A DNA stretch of 25,000 nucleotides from JBBIRT01 sp037441725 (lineage in GTDB: Bacteria > Desulfobacterota > BSN033 > UBA1163). Both the position numbers and the translations under genes were made by a program. Of the stretch, positions 14,984 through 22,888 are shown in pieces. The notes beneath the pieces are model-generated. The model was given only the letters and a program-made list of their open reading frames with translations, made no database searches and was not told the DNA's origin. How positions within the stretch are numbered: the stretch's first letter is position 1; each line of letters starts with the position of its first letter. The stretch lies in the NCBI GenBank assembly GCA_037441725.1, contig JBBIRT010000036.1, forward strand, positions 1 through 25,000, in the 5' to 3' direction.

Positions 14984-15550
14984 ATGTTAAGAAAGAAAAA
15001 AAAGTGGATGGTTTTTTTCTGGTTAATCCTCCTATCCTGGCTGATCCCTAATTTCCAGGGGGAGGCCGCCCGGAAAATTGATCTTATCGGCCAGGAGATT
15101 CCAAATTTCACGCTTCCCTCGACCTTTGACCGGACAATCCATTATAGCCAGGAGTATTATGGGAAGCATTATCTCATCATCACTTTTTTCCCAGCTGCTT
15201 TCACTCCTATCTGAACAGGTGAGATGGAGGGCCATCAGAGGAATCTCTACCTCTATGAGCGCTTCAACGCCCGGGTCGTGGGCGTCAGTGTTGATGATGT
15301 GATCACCCTAAAATATTGGGCCAAAAGCCTTGACCTCACCTTTCCTCTCCTCTCCAATGTGAGTGGTTTTTTAGGTGCATCCCTTGGCGTTTTACCTTCT
15401 CAGGAGATAAAAGGTTTTCCGGTTTTCTCGAGAAGGACGATCATCGTTGATAAGAAGGGAATCATTCGATATGTCAGAGACGGTTCCCCTCATTATAAAG
15501 AGATCCTCCTTTTCATTAAGAAACTGAATCAGGAAGGAGATAAGCCATGA
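14984..15550 (+). CDS. prxU: Exported selenocysteine peroxiredoxin (in-frame TGA as Sec77)
   Basis: The reading frame is open for 188 codons except for one TGA at 15212-15214. That TGA falls exactly where peroxiredoxins have the catalytic cysteine: FFPAAFTPI-TGA-TGEM corresponds to the usual FxPxxFTPVCTxEL. The frame then continues through VVGVSVDDV, LTFPLLSN and RTIIVDKKGIIRYV, all AhpC/TSA motifs. No other Cys exists, so the enzyme would be a 1-Sec type reducing peroxides with an external partner. Residues 5-24 form a signal peptide, so it is exported. The ATG at 14984 was chosen over 14963 because AAGGAGGT lies six bases before it. Selenoperoxiredoxins of this layout are known in anaerobes. 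It overlaps the downstream lipoprotein by four bases. Confidence 0.85.
15218..15252 (+). promoter_or_regulatory. Candidate bacterial SECIS hairpin
   Basis: Directly after the TGA a hairpin can form. GATGG (15223-15227) pairs with CCATC (15232-15236) around AGGG, with AGGT/ACCT pairs outside. A competing fold pairs GGT-GAGAT with ATCTC-ACC around a 17-base loop. The apical loop lies only about 13 nt from the TGA, somewhat closer than the 16 or more nt usual for bacterial SECIS. Support is therefore moderate. Confidence 0.4.
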
Positions 15551-16161
15551 AAAAAAGCACGATATTATTCTTCTTTCCACTCTTCTGCCTTTATTTGTTT
15601 TCGGGGTGCACCCTGATGAAAATGGGGAGTCCTCCAAAACCTTATGAGATTTCACCAAGGGGAACGGTCATCTATGGGGGTGAATTTGAATTTGGACTCC
15701 CGCCTCCGGGGTGGAGACTTTTTTGGCCAGAAGGAGAAGGCGAGAGCGAATTTGCTTTTGGATTTATGAAGATAGATCCAGGTCCTTTTCCATCCCAATC
15801 AATCTTCGCATATGACGAGGAACCTTTTGGATGTTCAACCCAATTTGAAGAACGAGAAAAGGAGTTTTTTAAAAGATTCCTCTTCAACGCCATCCTTGAG
15901 TTTCAGATCTTAGAGAGGAAAGAGGTCCAGGTTCTTGGAGGAGAAGGATTATTGGTCAGGGTGGAGGGGAAAGATCCAGTAAAGAAAGAAAAGGTATTGT
16001 CCCAAGTAATCTTTGGAAAACGAGGAGAGCGAATTGTGGCCTTTTATATCACCCAATGGAGGCCCATCGATGGTATTTTTGACCCATCAGCTTTCGAGGT
16101 TTTTAATCGTTTTGTTTCCTCCTTCAAATTTTTAAGGAAATCTTTTTATGAAACCTTATAG
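15547..16161 (+). CDS. Lipoprotein of unknown function, coupled to PrxU
   Basis: A 204-residue lipoprotein: signal peptide with lipobox LFSGC (Cys21). The mature domain has LPPPGWRLFWPEGEGESEFAF and a C-terminal ISFKFL-like strand pattern. I recognise no named family. Its start overlaps the selenoperoxiredoxin stop (ATGA), so it is produced with it and may be a partner at the same envelope compartment. No metal-site cysteines are seen apart from the lipid-modified Cys and one Cys at about residue 96. Confidence 0.8.
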   Translation: MKKSTILFFFPLFCLYLFSGCTLMKMGSPPKPYEISPRGTVIYGGEFEFGLPPPGWRLFWPEGEGESEFAFGFMKIDPGPFPSQSIFAYDEEPFGCSTQFEEREKEFFKRFLFNAILEFQILERKEVQVLGGEGLLVRVEGKDPVKKEKVLSQVIFGKRGERIVAFYITQWRPIDGIFDPSAFEVFNRFVSSFKFLRKSFYETL

Positions 16162-16186
16162 GATGGAAACCATGGCTTTAAATAAA

Positions 16187-16217
16187 TCCCCTTAGAGGGT
16201 CCTTGACGTTGAGGGGA
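16187..16217 (-). terminator. Possible terminator after the radical SAM gene
   Basis: An 8-base stem (TCCCCTTA with TGAGGGGA, one G-T pair) with a 15-base loop. On the minus strand it is followed by TTTATTTA, about 35 bases after the radical SAM stop. Confidence 0.35.
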
Positions 16218-16250
16218 CAAAACCATAGCATGAGTAGAAATTGGGGTTCC

Positions 16251-17282
16251 CTAATAATTCCCCACTCCCACCTTCTTTTTTAAAAGTTCGTAGTCTTGTT
16301 CTGAGGAAGCGAATACTCCAATATTTCCTAACCTCACATTCTTCAAACCGATGGTTTTTATTTCTAAATAGGCCTCAATCATTTCTGAAATCTTTGGACT
16401 TCGATACCGCCTCATCTGATACTCAGGGAAAAAGGCTAAAATGGTAAAGGGGATCTCAGGATCTAAATCAAAAATTAATTGTGCAACCTTCTTCAACTGC
16501 GGTGTTTCCACAAGACTGGGAATATATAGGGATAGGATCTCAAGGACAAAGCCCCTCTTTACAATCTCTTCAGGGAGTTTAAGGATATTCCGATTGAAAC
16601 AACCTGTCAACCATTTATGATCTGCTCCATCATAGGCCTTGAGATCAAGCCAAAAGGAATCGACTCCTGCTTCTTTCAATGCATCGAGAGTTTGAGGGGT
16701 GAGACCATAGCCATTGGTTTCAATCAAAACCCAGAGTTTCGTTTCTGTTTTAATAAGGCGACTACATTCCATGTAGTATTCAGGGCAACAGGTAAGATCT
16801 CCCCCCGTGAAAGCTACAATATTCCGAGCAGGGCCCCACCCTTGGGGACTCAATACAATTTCTTTTTTCTGAATCACTCTGGGACAGAGTGAAGATCGTC
16901 TTCCGTACATCACACAGGCCCCGCAACAGCGACAGGAATCATGGGCATGAAAAGCGGTGGCCCTGCTTCGAGGTTCTTGGAGGGTCACCTCTTTCTCATA
17001 CTCTTTACAGGCCTTTAAAATATCTTTAGGAGACCACCAATCCCCTTTGGCTACCTTTGTAAAATTCCAACTGTGACATTTTCGGCAGGAGAAGTTACAT
17101 CCTGATTGATAGATGGAAAGATAGTTTTCTGGTCGAGAGAGATGAACCGCTGAGATCAATCGGAGTAGGCCATTATCCGTCTTTTTTAAGGTGGCTTCAC
17201 AAGCAAGTGCTTTCCCTTGTCCAACCTCTATAAAACAACTCCCTTGAGGGTATCCTTGTTTAATTAAATTACATTTCATCAT
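16251..17282 (-). CDS. PflA-like radical SAM protein with extra Cys cluster
   Basis: A 343-residue radical SAM protein. The 4Fe-4S motif is CNFSCRKC (C62, C66, C69), in the PflA-like position after YLSIYQSG. TGGDLT (about 159-164) is a variant of the GGEP SAM-binding strand, and ETNGYG and WLDLKAYD match the PflA-like barrel. Between them, residues 117-133 hold a compact second cluster, CRCCGAC ending in LC, enough for an auxiliary iron-sulfur or zinc site. The N-terminal 45 residues form an extra domain. It could activate a glycyl-radical enzyme, but none is in the window. The start is one of two adjacent ATG codons (17282 or 17279); no strong ribosome binding site is seen. Confidence 0.9.
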   Translation of the reverse strand: MMKCNLIKQGYPQGSCFIEVGQGKALACEATLKKTDNGLLRLISAVHLSRPENYLSIYQSGCNFSCRKCHSWNFTKVAKGDWWSPKDILKACKEYEKEVTLQEPRSRATAFHAHDSCRCCGACVMYGRRSSLCPRVIQKKEIVLSPQGWGPARNIVAFTGGDLTCCPEYYMECSRLIKTETKLWVLIETNGYGLTPQTLDALKEAGVDSFWLDLKAYDGADHKWLTGCFNRNILKLPEEIVKRGFVLEILSLYIPSLVETPQLKKVAQLIFDLDPEIPFTILAFFPEYQMRRYRSPKISEMIEAYLEIKTIGLKNVRLGNIGVFASSEQDYELLKKKVGVGNY

Positions 17283-17309
17283 AAAATATTATCACATCTC
17301 ATTTCTCCC

Positions 17310-17339
17310 TTGCAAGTCATCACCCTTGTGGGATATAGA
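17310..17339 (+). promoter_or_regulatory. Promoter for the sirtuin gene
   Basis: TTGCAA (17310-17315), an 18-base spacer and TATAGA (17334-17339). Confidence 0.35.
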
Positions 17340-17423
17340 TGATTAAACCCATCGAGTTCTATTTAGTATATTGGTTAAGTGGAATCCTTGAAGAATGAAA
17401 GCCTTATTATTTGGGGGTATCTT

Positions 17424-18188
17424 ATGGACGACAAATTGAGAACCATAGCCAATTGGATCCTCACATCGAAAAGATTGATCATTTTTTCAGGTGCTGGACT
17501 CAGTACAGAATCTGGAATTCCAGATTTTCGGAGCCCGGGAGGAGTTTGGGATCGATATGACCCTGAAGATTTTTACTTTCAAAATTTCCTCGCCAGTGAG
17601 GTCTCACGCGAAAAATATTGGCAGATGGCAACCGAAATGTATGAATCCATCAAACCCGCCCAACCCAATGCAGCCCATCTTGCTATTGCAGAATTGGAAA
17701 GAATGGGTAAGCTCGACTGCGTGATCACACAAAATATTGATGGCCTTCACTTTAAGGCTGGAAACTCTGAAGAGAAAGTTATCCAGCTCCATGGGACGGT
17801 AATATATGTATCATGTTTAAGCTGTAAAAAGAAGTATGATCGAGACGAAATTCAGGAACGGATCAAAAGAGGAGAAAGGGCCCCTCGTTGTGATGACTGT
17901 GGTGGACTCCTTAAGCCTGCAACCATCTCCTTTGGACAATCCATGCCTGAAAAAGAAACTCATGAGGCCTACTATCGATCTTCAATCTGTGATCTTTTTA
18001 TTGTCATTGGCTCTTCACTGGTAGTTCAACCTGCCGCATCCATGCCATTGATTGCAAAACAAAATGGGGCAAAATTAGTGATCATTAATCGTGACCCAAC
18101 CCCTCTTGATCACATGGCTGACCTCGTCATCTATGGCCTTGCAGGACCCACCATGGCAAACATTTTGGAGTATGTGAAGAAAGAATAA
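17424..18188 (+). CDS. NAD-dependent protein deacylase (Sir2 family)
   Basis: A 254-residue sirtuin. The NAD-binding GAGLSTESGIPDFRSPGG lies at residues 23-40, TQNIDGLH at 102-109, and the catalytic H123 in LHG. A zinc-binding CxxC-CxxC is C131/C134 and C156/C159, and GSSLVVQPA (196-204) closes the NAD site. Sir2 proteins remove acetyl or other acyl groups from lysine using NAD in the cytoplasm. It lacks the Tyr-x2-Arg of the SIRT5/CobB desuccinylases, so a deacetylase is more likely. A GTG at 17379 in the same frame gives 15 more residues. ATG 17424 was preferred because GGGGGT lies six bases ahead and the length is standard. Confidence 0.93.
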   Translation: MDDKLRTIANWILTSKRLIIFSGAGLSTESGIPDFRSPGGVWDRYDPEDFYFQNFLASEVSREKYWQMATEMYESIKPAQPNAAHLAIAELERMGKLDCVITQNIDGLHFKAGNSEEKVIQLHGTVIYVSCLSCKKKYDRDEIQERIKRGERAPRCDDCGGLLKPATISFGQSMPEKETHEAYYRSSICDLFIVIGSSLVVQPAASMPLIAKQNGAKLVIINRDPTPLDHMADLVIYGLAGPTMANILEYVKKE

Positions 18189-18340
18189 ACAACTTAAATT
18201 CTAATTCGTTAATTCCCACTCCTCTAATCAGATGGACATTTTATTACCAGTTGACAGTAATTTGGCACTTTTTTGTGCATAAATCGATTAAAAACAGAAG
18301 GAAAATATGTAAATTCAAATAATTATCAATAGGCAAAAAT

Positions 18341-18356
18341 TGGCACTTATTTTGCT
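18341..18356 (+). promoter_or_regulatory. Sigma-54 (RpoN) promoter
   Basis: TGGCAC (18341-18346), five bases, then TTGCT (18352-18356). The GG and GC pairs are exactly ten bases apart, matching the TGGCAC-N5-TTGCW consensus. Transcription would start about 12 bases downstream, near 18367, and the CDS follows at 18405. No adjacent enhancer-binding-protein gene is in the window. A second TTGGCAC at 18262-18268 has an eleven-base spacing and is probably not functional. Confidence 0.7.
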
Positions 18357-18404
18357 TACTCTGTGATGAAATAATATTTCAATCCAAACCACCCTAATAA
18401 GATT

Positions 18405-19448
18405 ATGCAAAAATTAAAATTAATAGCTCGGTTAATTTTAAGAATCATTTTTTTTGTTGTAACCACATTCTTCCTGATGAATTGCTCAAACATTGATCAA
18501 ATGATTCACCCTGATGAAAAGACATCTCCCCCGACATGGCCATCTTATGAACAGCTCTTAAAAGAAGATTATAAAGGTCCAAAGGCAAGGGTAGTAATCA
18601 TTAGATTCACTGATAAATCAATAAGTGGTAAAGAGACCAGTCAGGCAGGAGATGGAATTACTGAGATGTTACGCAATGCCTTGATGGCAACGAATCGATT
18701 TATTGTCCAAATCCGGAGATCATCCGAGGATAGCGTAAGAGTTCAAGAGATGGGAGAAGGCGGTCAAATAAAAAAAGAGGAAGAGATTGATCTCATGGTT
18801 GAGGGATATATAAAAGAATTTAGTCATGGTATTGCAGGAGCAGGAGAAGAGAAGGGGGCTTCTTATATAACTATTTTTATTACCTTAGTGGACCCAAGGA
18901 CAAAGCAAGCTCTTGATGCAAGAAGGGTAAAGGGAAAGGCTATTGATTTCGAAGGAACAACAGGGAAAGGGGGAGGAAGATTACCTGAAGTATTTAAAAT
19001 TTTCTCAAAGACACCGATGGAGAAGGCCATTCGCCTCGCTATTGAAGAGTCAGCAAGCTTTATTGTTGCAAAAACACCTCCTGAGTCCTACCGGGTCCCT
19101 CCCCCCTCTCCACCCAAAGAAGTTCCAAAACCTCCACCTATAAAGCAACCAGAAGTGATAACATTCCCTCCTCCACCAACAGCACCACCTGAACCTCCAA
19201 AACCTTCTTTTCGATCTACTCAAGTGGTCTGGGACAATGTAAATTTGCGTGAGGGGCCAGGGACAAATTTTAAAGTGATAGGCAATGTTAGAAAGGGAAC
19301 TTCATTAAAAATCATCGAGATAAAGGGAGATTGGTTACGTGTTCAGCTTGAGAATGGAAGTGAGGCGTGGATTATCAAATTAGCAACCTCTGAGACTCCA
19401 AGACCCTCTCCTTCTCATGCACCTCCTCCAAAACCATTGCCAATGTAA
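18405..19448 (+). CDS. CsgG-like envelope protein with C-terminal SH3b domain
   Basis: A 347-residue exported protein. The N-terminal signal is followed by a weak lipobox (LMNC, Cys27; Asn before Cys is unusual). Residues about 60-223 resemble a CsgG/HfaB-type domain, with VVIIRFTDKS, a GDGITEMLRNALMATNRFIVQ helix, and later VEGYIKEFSHG and FITLVDPRTKQALDARRVKG. A proline-rich linker (224-268) leads to a bacterial SH3 (SH3b) domain at 272-328: VNLREGPGTNFKVIGNVRKGT, then GDWLRVQLENG-EAWI. CsgG proteins form outer-membrane secretion channels, and SH3b binds peptidoglycan-related ligands. The promoter is sigma-54-type. The next gene follows after 30 bases and is probably co-transcribed. Confidence 0.8.
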   Translation: MQKLKLIARLILRIIFFVVTTFFLMNCSNIDQMIHPDEKTSPPTWPSYEQLLKEDYKGPKARVVIIRFTDKSISGKETSQAGDGITEMLRNALMATNRFIVQIRRSSEDSVRVQEMGEGGQIKKEEEIDLMVEGYIKEFSHGIAGAGEEKGASYITIFITLVDPRTKQALDARRVKGKAIDFEGTTGKGGGRLPEVFKIFSKTPMEKAIRLAIEESASFIVAKTPPESYRVPPPSPPKEVPKPPPIKQPEVITFPPPPTAPPEPPKPSFRSTQVVWDNVNLREGPGTNFKVIGNVRKGTSLKIIEIKGDWLRVQLENGSEAWIIKLATSETPRPSPSHAPPPKPLPM

Positions 19449-19478
19449 TGGGGCATAAAAGACTTTTTCGGAGGGAAA

Positions 19479-21002
19479 ATGCAGTTCTGCACAAGTTGTA
19501 ATATTGAATATGAAGAGGATAAAAAATATTGTAAATATTGTGGGGATCCCCTCATTCCAAAAAATGAATCCTTATCAACTCCTAAAAGGCTTAACACCCA
19601 GGGAGAAAGTGGAACTAACGAAAAGGTGTATTGCCCTCATTGTAAGCTCATTTATGAATTTGGGAGCACCTGTATTCAATGTGGTTCACCCCTGATCCGA
19701 CAAAGCTTAGCTTCTATAAAAGAGAAGTTACAGCCTGGCTATTCCCCTCCAAGTGAAGAAAAATCTCTTCACAAAAAGAGTTCTCAACCACAAATAGAAA
19801 CATCCTCTCATAAAGTTACTTGCCCAGCATGCAACCTGACCTATGAAAATGGAAATTTCTGTATTCGTTGTGGCTCGGCTTTGATAGAACAGATTTCTAA
19901 TCAGGTAGAAAAAGAGAGCGATTCTGTATCCAGCCCTGTGGGAGAAAACTCTCCTCAACTCCAGACAGCTCAGAAACAGTTGATTCAAATTCCACGAAAA
20001 AATCTTATCTGTCCCCAATGTCGAATCATTTATGAAAGGGGGGAATCCTGCGTCAGATGCGGTTCTCCCCTGGTCTCACAAACTTCATTGATGGAAGAAA
20101 AATCTGGATCAACTGAATCTCCAGAGACACAGCCTTTAATCCTTCAGCCCGAAGGTGAACTCTCCTCCGAGGCTTCCTTGACTCCTCCCTCCTTCGTTGA
20201 AGAAAGGGAGTCTTCTCTCATCGACCAGATAAAAAGGAAAGAGACAGAGACCGTACAGGCACCTGAGGTTGAAAAGAGAAAAGAACCTCTTCAGGCTAAA
20301 ACATCTGACCAAAAGTCCCTTAAGAAATCGACAGAGGAATTTGAAAGGGCTTTAGTCTCTCCTAAAAAAAGAAAAAGAGATTATCGTCGCTTATTCCTTG
20401 AGGTGAGTAGTGTTGCCATGATAGTCATTGCAGGGGGATACTTCATTTGGTCAATCTATACTTATATGACCAATAAATCTGAACCCCTCCCTACCGTCTC
20501 AAAAGAAGAAGCTGTTTCTCCCCAGATAAGTTCTTCCTCGATCCAATCCTCAGCGCCAATAACAGGGTCAGAAGAGACTCAAAATAGTGGGATAGGGGAA
20601 GATTCCGCCAATAGAAAGGGGCAAATACAAGACCCCTCTGTTTCTTCGATAGAAGCTCAGGAGATTGAAAATATTAAAGTCCTCCTTGAAAACATCCGCA
20701 AGGCCAACTTACAAAAGGACATTAATCTTTTTCTATCATGCTATGCAACCGATTTTAAAAACCGAGAGGAGAAAAAGAAGGCAACCCTCACCAGTTGGAA
20801 AAATTTTAATTACCTTGACCTTTCGTATGAATTAATAGATCCTTCAATTTCACTCGATTCAGCTAAAGCAAGAGTTGAATGGTTGATTAAAATCTCCCCA
20901 AAGAACAGAGGTCCATCCCAGGAGATCAAGACCCTTCTTGATGTCATATTAAAGAAAGAAGAGGGTAGCTGGAAAATAAAAGAAGTGAAACAAGTAAGAT
21001 GA
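19479..21002 (+). CDS. Membrane protein with four tandem zinc ribbons and NTF2-like C-terminus
   Basis: A 507-residue protein. The N-terminal cytoplasmic part carries four repeats of the form CxxC, 9-10 residues, CxxCGSPLI: Cys pairs 4/7-18/21, 52/55-65/68, 115/118-128/131 and 178/181-191/194. Each repeat is about 30 residues, with charged linkers of 30-45 residues between. A Lys/Arg-rich segment (295-304) precedes one transmembrane helix (about 305-328). The outer region (390-507) looks like an NTF2-like fold with YATDFKNREEKK and a WKIKEVKQVR end. A GGAGGG ribbon site lies before the ATG. Zinc ribbons of this type are often nucleic-acid or protein-binding sensors. Topology and the pairing with the CsgG/SH3b protein suggest transmembrane signalling or assembly, but this is inference. 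Confidence 0.85.
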   Translation: MQFCTSCNIEYEEDKKYCKYCGDPLIPKNESLSTPKRLNTQGESGTNEKVYCPHCKLIYEFGSTCIQCGSPLIRQSLASIKEKLQPGYSPPSEEKSLHKKSSQPQIETSSHKVTCPACNLTYENGNFCIRCGSALIEQISNQVEKESDSVSSPVGENSPQLQTAQKQLIQIPRKNLICPQCRIIYERGESCVRCGSPLVSQTSLMEEKSGSTESPETQPLILQPEGELSSEASLTPPSFVEERESSLIDQIKRKETETVQAPEVEKRKEPLQAKTSDQKSLKKSTEEFERALVSPKKRKRDYRRLFLEVSSVAMIVIAGGYFIWSIYTYMTNKSEPLPTVSKEEAVSPQISSSSIQSSAPITGSEETQNSGIGEDSANRKGQIQDPSVSSIEAQEIENIKVLLENIRKANLQKDINLFLSCYATDFKNREEKKKATLTSWKNFNYLDLSYELIDPSISLDSAKARVEWLIKISPKNRGPSQEIKTLLDVILKKEEGSWKIKEVKQVR

Positions 21003-21022
21003 TGGAGGATTAACTATTTTTA

Positions 21023-22048
21023 TTAATCTACAAATCCTTCCGATTGAATCTTACCTGAATCATTAAATTCAATATAATATACAAAAGGCAACCGAATCCC
21101 TGGGGAAAAAAATCTTAAATCCATAAATTCCACTCGGTGTATCCCATTCTTAGAATTCACCGACCTCACTACTGGAAAGCGGGCAAACCAGTAATAAAAT
21201 TTCACCCCTTCTGTGTTTAAGGCTTTCTCAACCCATGGCGAGTTTTGAAATTTTGGATAAGGCTGAAAAAGAATCTTATCAGGAGGCTGATAAAGTTTTT
21301 TTAACCTTTTTAGAAGAATAGAAAAATCTGGAGGAGAGCCCTCTTCTTCATCAATAGAATGAAATGACTCTTTCAAGATCAAATCTACAAATCCCTGATA
21401 AACTCTCTCTTCTGTTTCTACATGGTTGGCCCATCGAAATGGAGACAAGGGTTGAGGAAGGGAGGCCACTTCGATTACTACTTCATTTATTTCCCTCGCA
21501 AAGGTCTTGGTCAAGGAAACCGCATGATGGTGCTGGATCCAGCAAAAAAGGATATAGAGCACTAAACCAATCAGACTCCCCCGGCATATCCATCTTGCCT
21601 TTTTCTTTAGAAAAAGGCTAAAAGCCCATGGCAAGGTGAGGATCCCAGAGAAAATGAGGTCGATAATAAAAACGAGATCCCACGAAAAACGATGCTCAAA
21701 AAAGGGCGAAAAGATCATGGTCCCATAAGAGGTAAGGAGATCGAGGATCACATGACTAATCAGAACCAGAAGGCATATCTTGTAAAAATCCCAAAAATAA
21801 GGTCGCTTTGAAATTTTAACAAAGACCCAACTGAAAAAAAGTGCATAGAATGGGATTAATATCAGAGAATGGGTAAAATCCCGATGATATTTGAGATAAA
21901 ATTGGTGGTTGAAGAGGCCAAGGACAAAATCAGAGTCCGGAAATGACCCCATCGCCAGCCCTGCGGTCATACCCCAATTTCCCAATCTCTTTTCATCGAT
22001 AGCCTTGGCAATGACAGCGCCCGTAAGGGTATGCGTGAGTGTATCCAT
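21023..22048 (-). CDS. YdjM-like membrane metal-dependent hydrolase (DUF457)
   Basis: A 341-residue membrane protein of the YdjM / DUF457 family (PF04307). It has the THTLTGAVIAKA start, MGSFPDSDFVLG, the HRDFTHSL metal motif (residues about 55-62) and SHVILDLLTSYGTMIFSPF (about 98-116), with several hydrophobic helices. Members carry His/Asp residues expected to bind metal, but the substrate is unknown; the E. coli member is LexA-regulated. No LexA box was identified here. The last 130 residues are soluble. It is convergent with the zinc-ribbon gene and only 20 bases from it. Confidence 0.9.
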   Translation of the reverse strand: MDTLTHTLTGAVIAKAIDEKRLGNWGMTAGLAMGSFPDSDFVLGLFNHQFYLKYHRDFTHSLILIPFYALFFSWVFVKISKRPYFWDFYKICLLVLISHVILDLLTSYGTMIFSPFFEHRFSWDLVFIIDLIFSGILTLPWAFSLFLKKKARWICRGSLIGLVLYILFCWIQHHHAVSLTKTFAREINEVVIEVASLPQPLSPFRWANHVETEERVYQGFVDLILKESFHSIDEEEGSPPDFSILLKRLKKLYQPPDKILFQPYPKFQNSPWVEKALNTEGVKFYYWFARFPVVRSVNSKNGIHRVEFMDLRFFSPGIRLPFVYYIEFNDSGKIQSEGFVD

Positions 22049-22351
22049 AGATATTAATGTTAACTTCTAAAAGGCTTTTATACAAATAGAAACATTGGGA
22101 ATAAGAAACTAAAAGCACAAAGCCAAACGTCATAAGTACTTTTTTTTAAAGTGCTCAACTCCTTCCCGATAAGGCTTCCCTAATTAGGTACATTTCTTCT
22201 TAGACTTGCTCTTTAACTGGTCGAGCCCATCATAAAACTTTATCAGTATTAAGTAGACCTTTTAGATAGGGTTTATAGAAAGGATAGAAATAGATAATCA
22301 TTGAATATCCCCAATGATTTCCTTGAAATTGTAAAGAGGGTGAAAGTGAAT
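22049..22351. other. Intergenic region without recognisable features
   Basis: About 300 AT-rich bases between the YdjM-like gene and the next small ORF. I see no convincing promoter, terminator, tRNA or repeat. A short stretch of T (around 22141-22148) and scattered short inverted words are the only structure. Confidence 0.4.
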
Positions 22352-22597
22352 ATGCCCAATCAGATCATCAACTCTAATGTGAGGGGATTTAAAGGAAGGT
22401 CTCTGGTTTGGGAAAGGACCGGTCCATCAGACAACAGGCTCTTCATAAAATCGAAATCTTCCAGACTTATTGGGCGAGAATTTCTTTTGGCCATCATTCT
22501 GGCTATTGCCATTCTTGGAATTGCCTCTCTAATCATTATAACTAAAATACAAAAGCGAAAAGTTACCCAAGAAAAATTTAACTTCAGTCAGGAATGA
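22352..22597 (+). CDS. Small single-span membrane protein, unknown
   Basis: An 81-residue reading frame with one strong membrane helix (about residues 45-64, FLLAIILAIAILGIASLIII) between basic flanks. A TTG at 22301 gives 17 more residues. I chose the ATG at 22352 because AGAGGG lies about 11 bases before it. I recognise no family. It may be a real small membrane protein or a chance ORF; composition looks coding, but there is no supporting neighbour. Confidence 0.45.
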   Translation: MPNQIINSNVRGFKGRSLVWERTGPSDNRLFIKSKSSRLIGREFLLAIILAIAILGIASLIIITKIQKRKVTQEKFNFSQE

Positions 22598-22607
22598 GGG
22601 GTAAAGG

Positions 22608-22887
22608 TCAATCCAAATGATAATTTCTGCCAAAACTATGGGGAAAAGTTGGGATAGAAAAATAAGGATGGGTTGGTCTAAAGCAGTTCTTTAATTCTTC
22701 ATCAGTTAGACCTGCATCCTTAATGATGGCCTTAAGGGTATATGGGTTGAGTCTTTTGTGGTCAGGAAGGATTATGTGATAAACACCATCAGACATGCCT
22801 ATGTTGCTTTCCTCAGGTGACAATTCGGAAGCCTGCTTTACTGAATGCCCTGACCGCTCGTTCTGCAGAAACATCAGTGAAAAGCAC
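22608..22887 (-). pseudogene. hicA: Decayed HicA toxin gene
   Basis: Starting one base after the hicB stop, a GTG frame reads VSAERAVRAFSKAGFRIVT, matching the HicA N-terminus. It then meets a TGA, continues as GKQH, and meets a second TGA. After a one-base shift the frame resumes as GMSDGVYHIILPDHKRL, then NPYTLKAIIKDAGLTDEEL, the HicA C-terminal half. HicA is an mRNA interferase, with the toxic His in the segment where the frame breaks. One stop and one frameshift make this inactive as it stands. A tail of about 25 extra residues after EEL is also not family-like. Confidence 0.75.
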
Positions 22888-22888
22888 G

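Noticed and set aside
15212..15214. Reading the peroxiredoxin TGA as a nonsense mutation or sequencing error
   Set aside because: The TGA falls at the one catalytic Cys codon and the remaining frame is undisturbed; selenocysteine is the simpler explanation, pending the genome's sel genes.
18262..18278. Second sigma-54-like site
   Set aside because: TTGGCAC is present but the GG to GC distance is eleven, not ten, and the downstream site at 18341 has the exact spacing.
22770..22840. Selenocysteine reading of the TGA in the hicA frame
   Set aside because: HicA has no conserved Cys at this place and a frameshift with a second TGA follows; decay explains it better.
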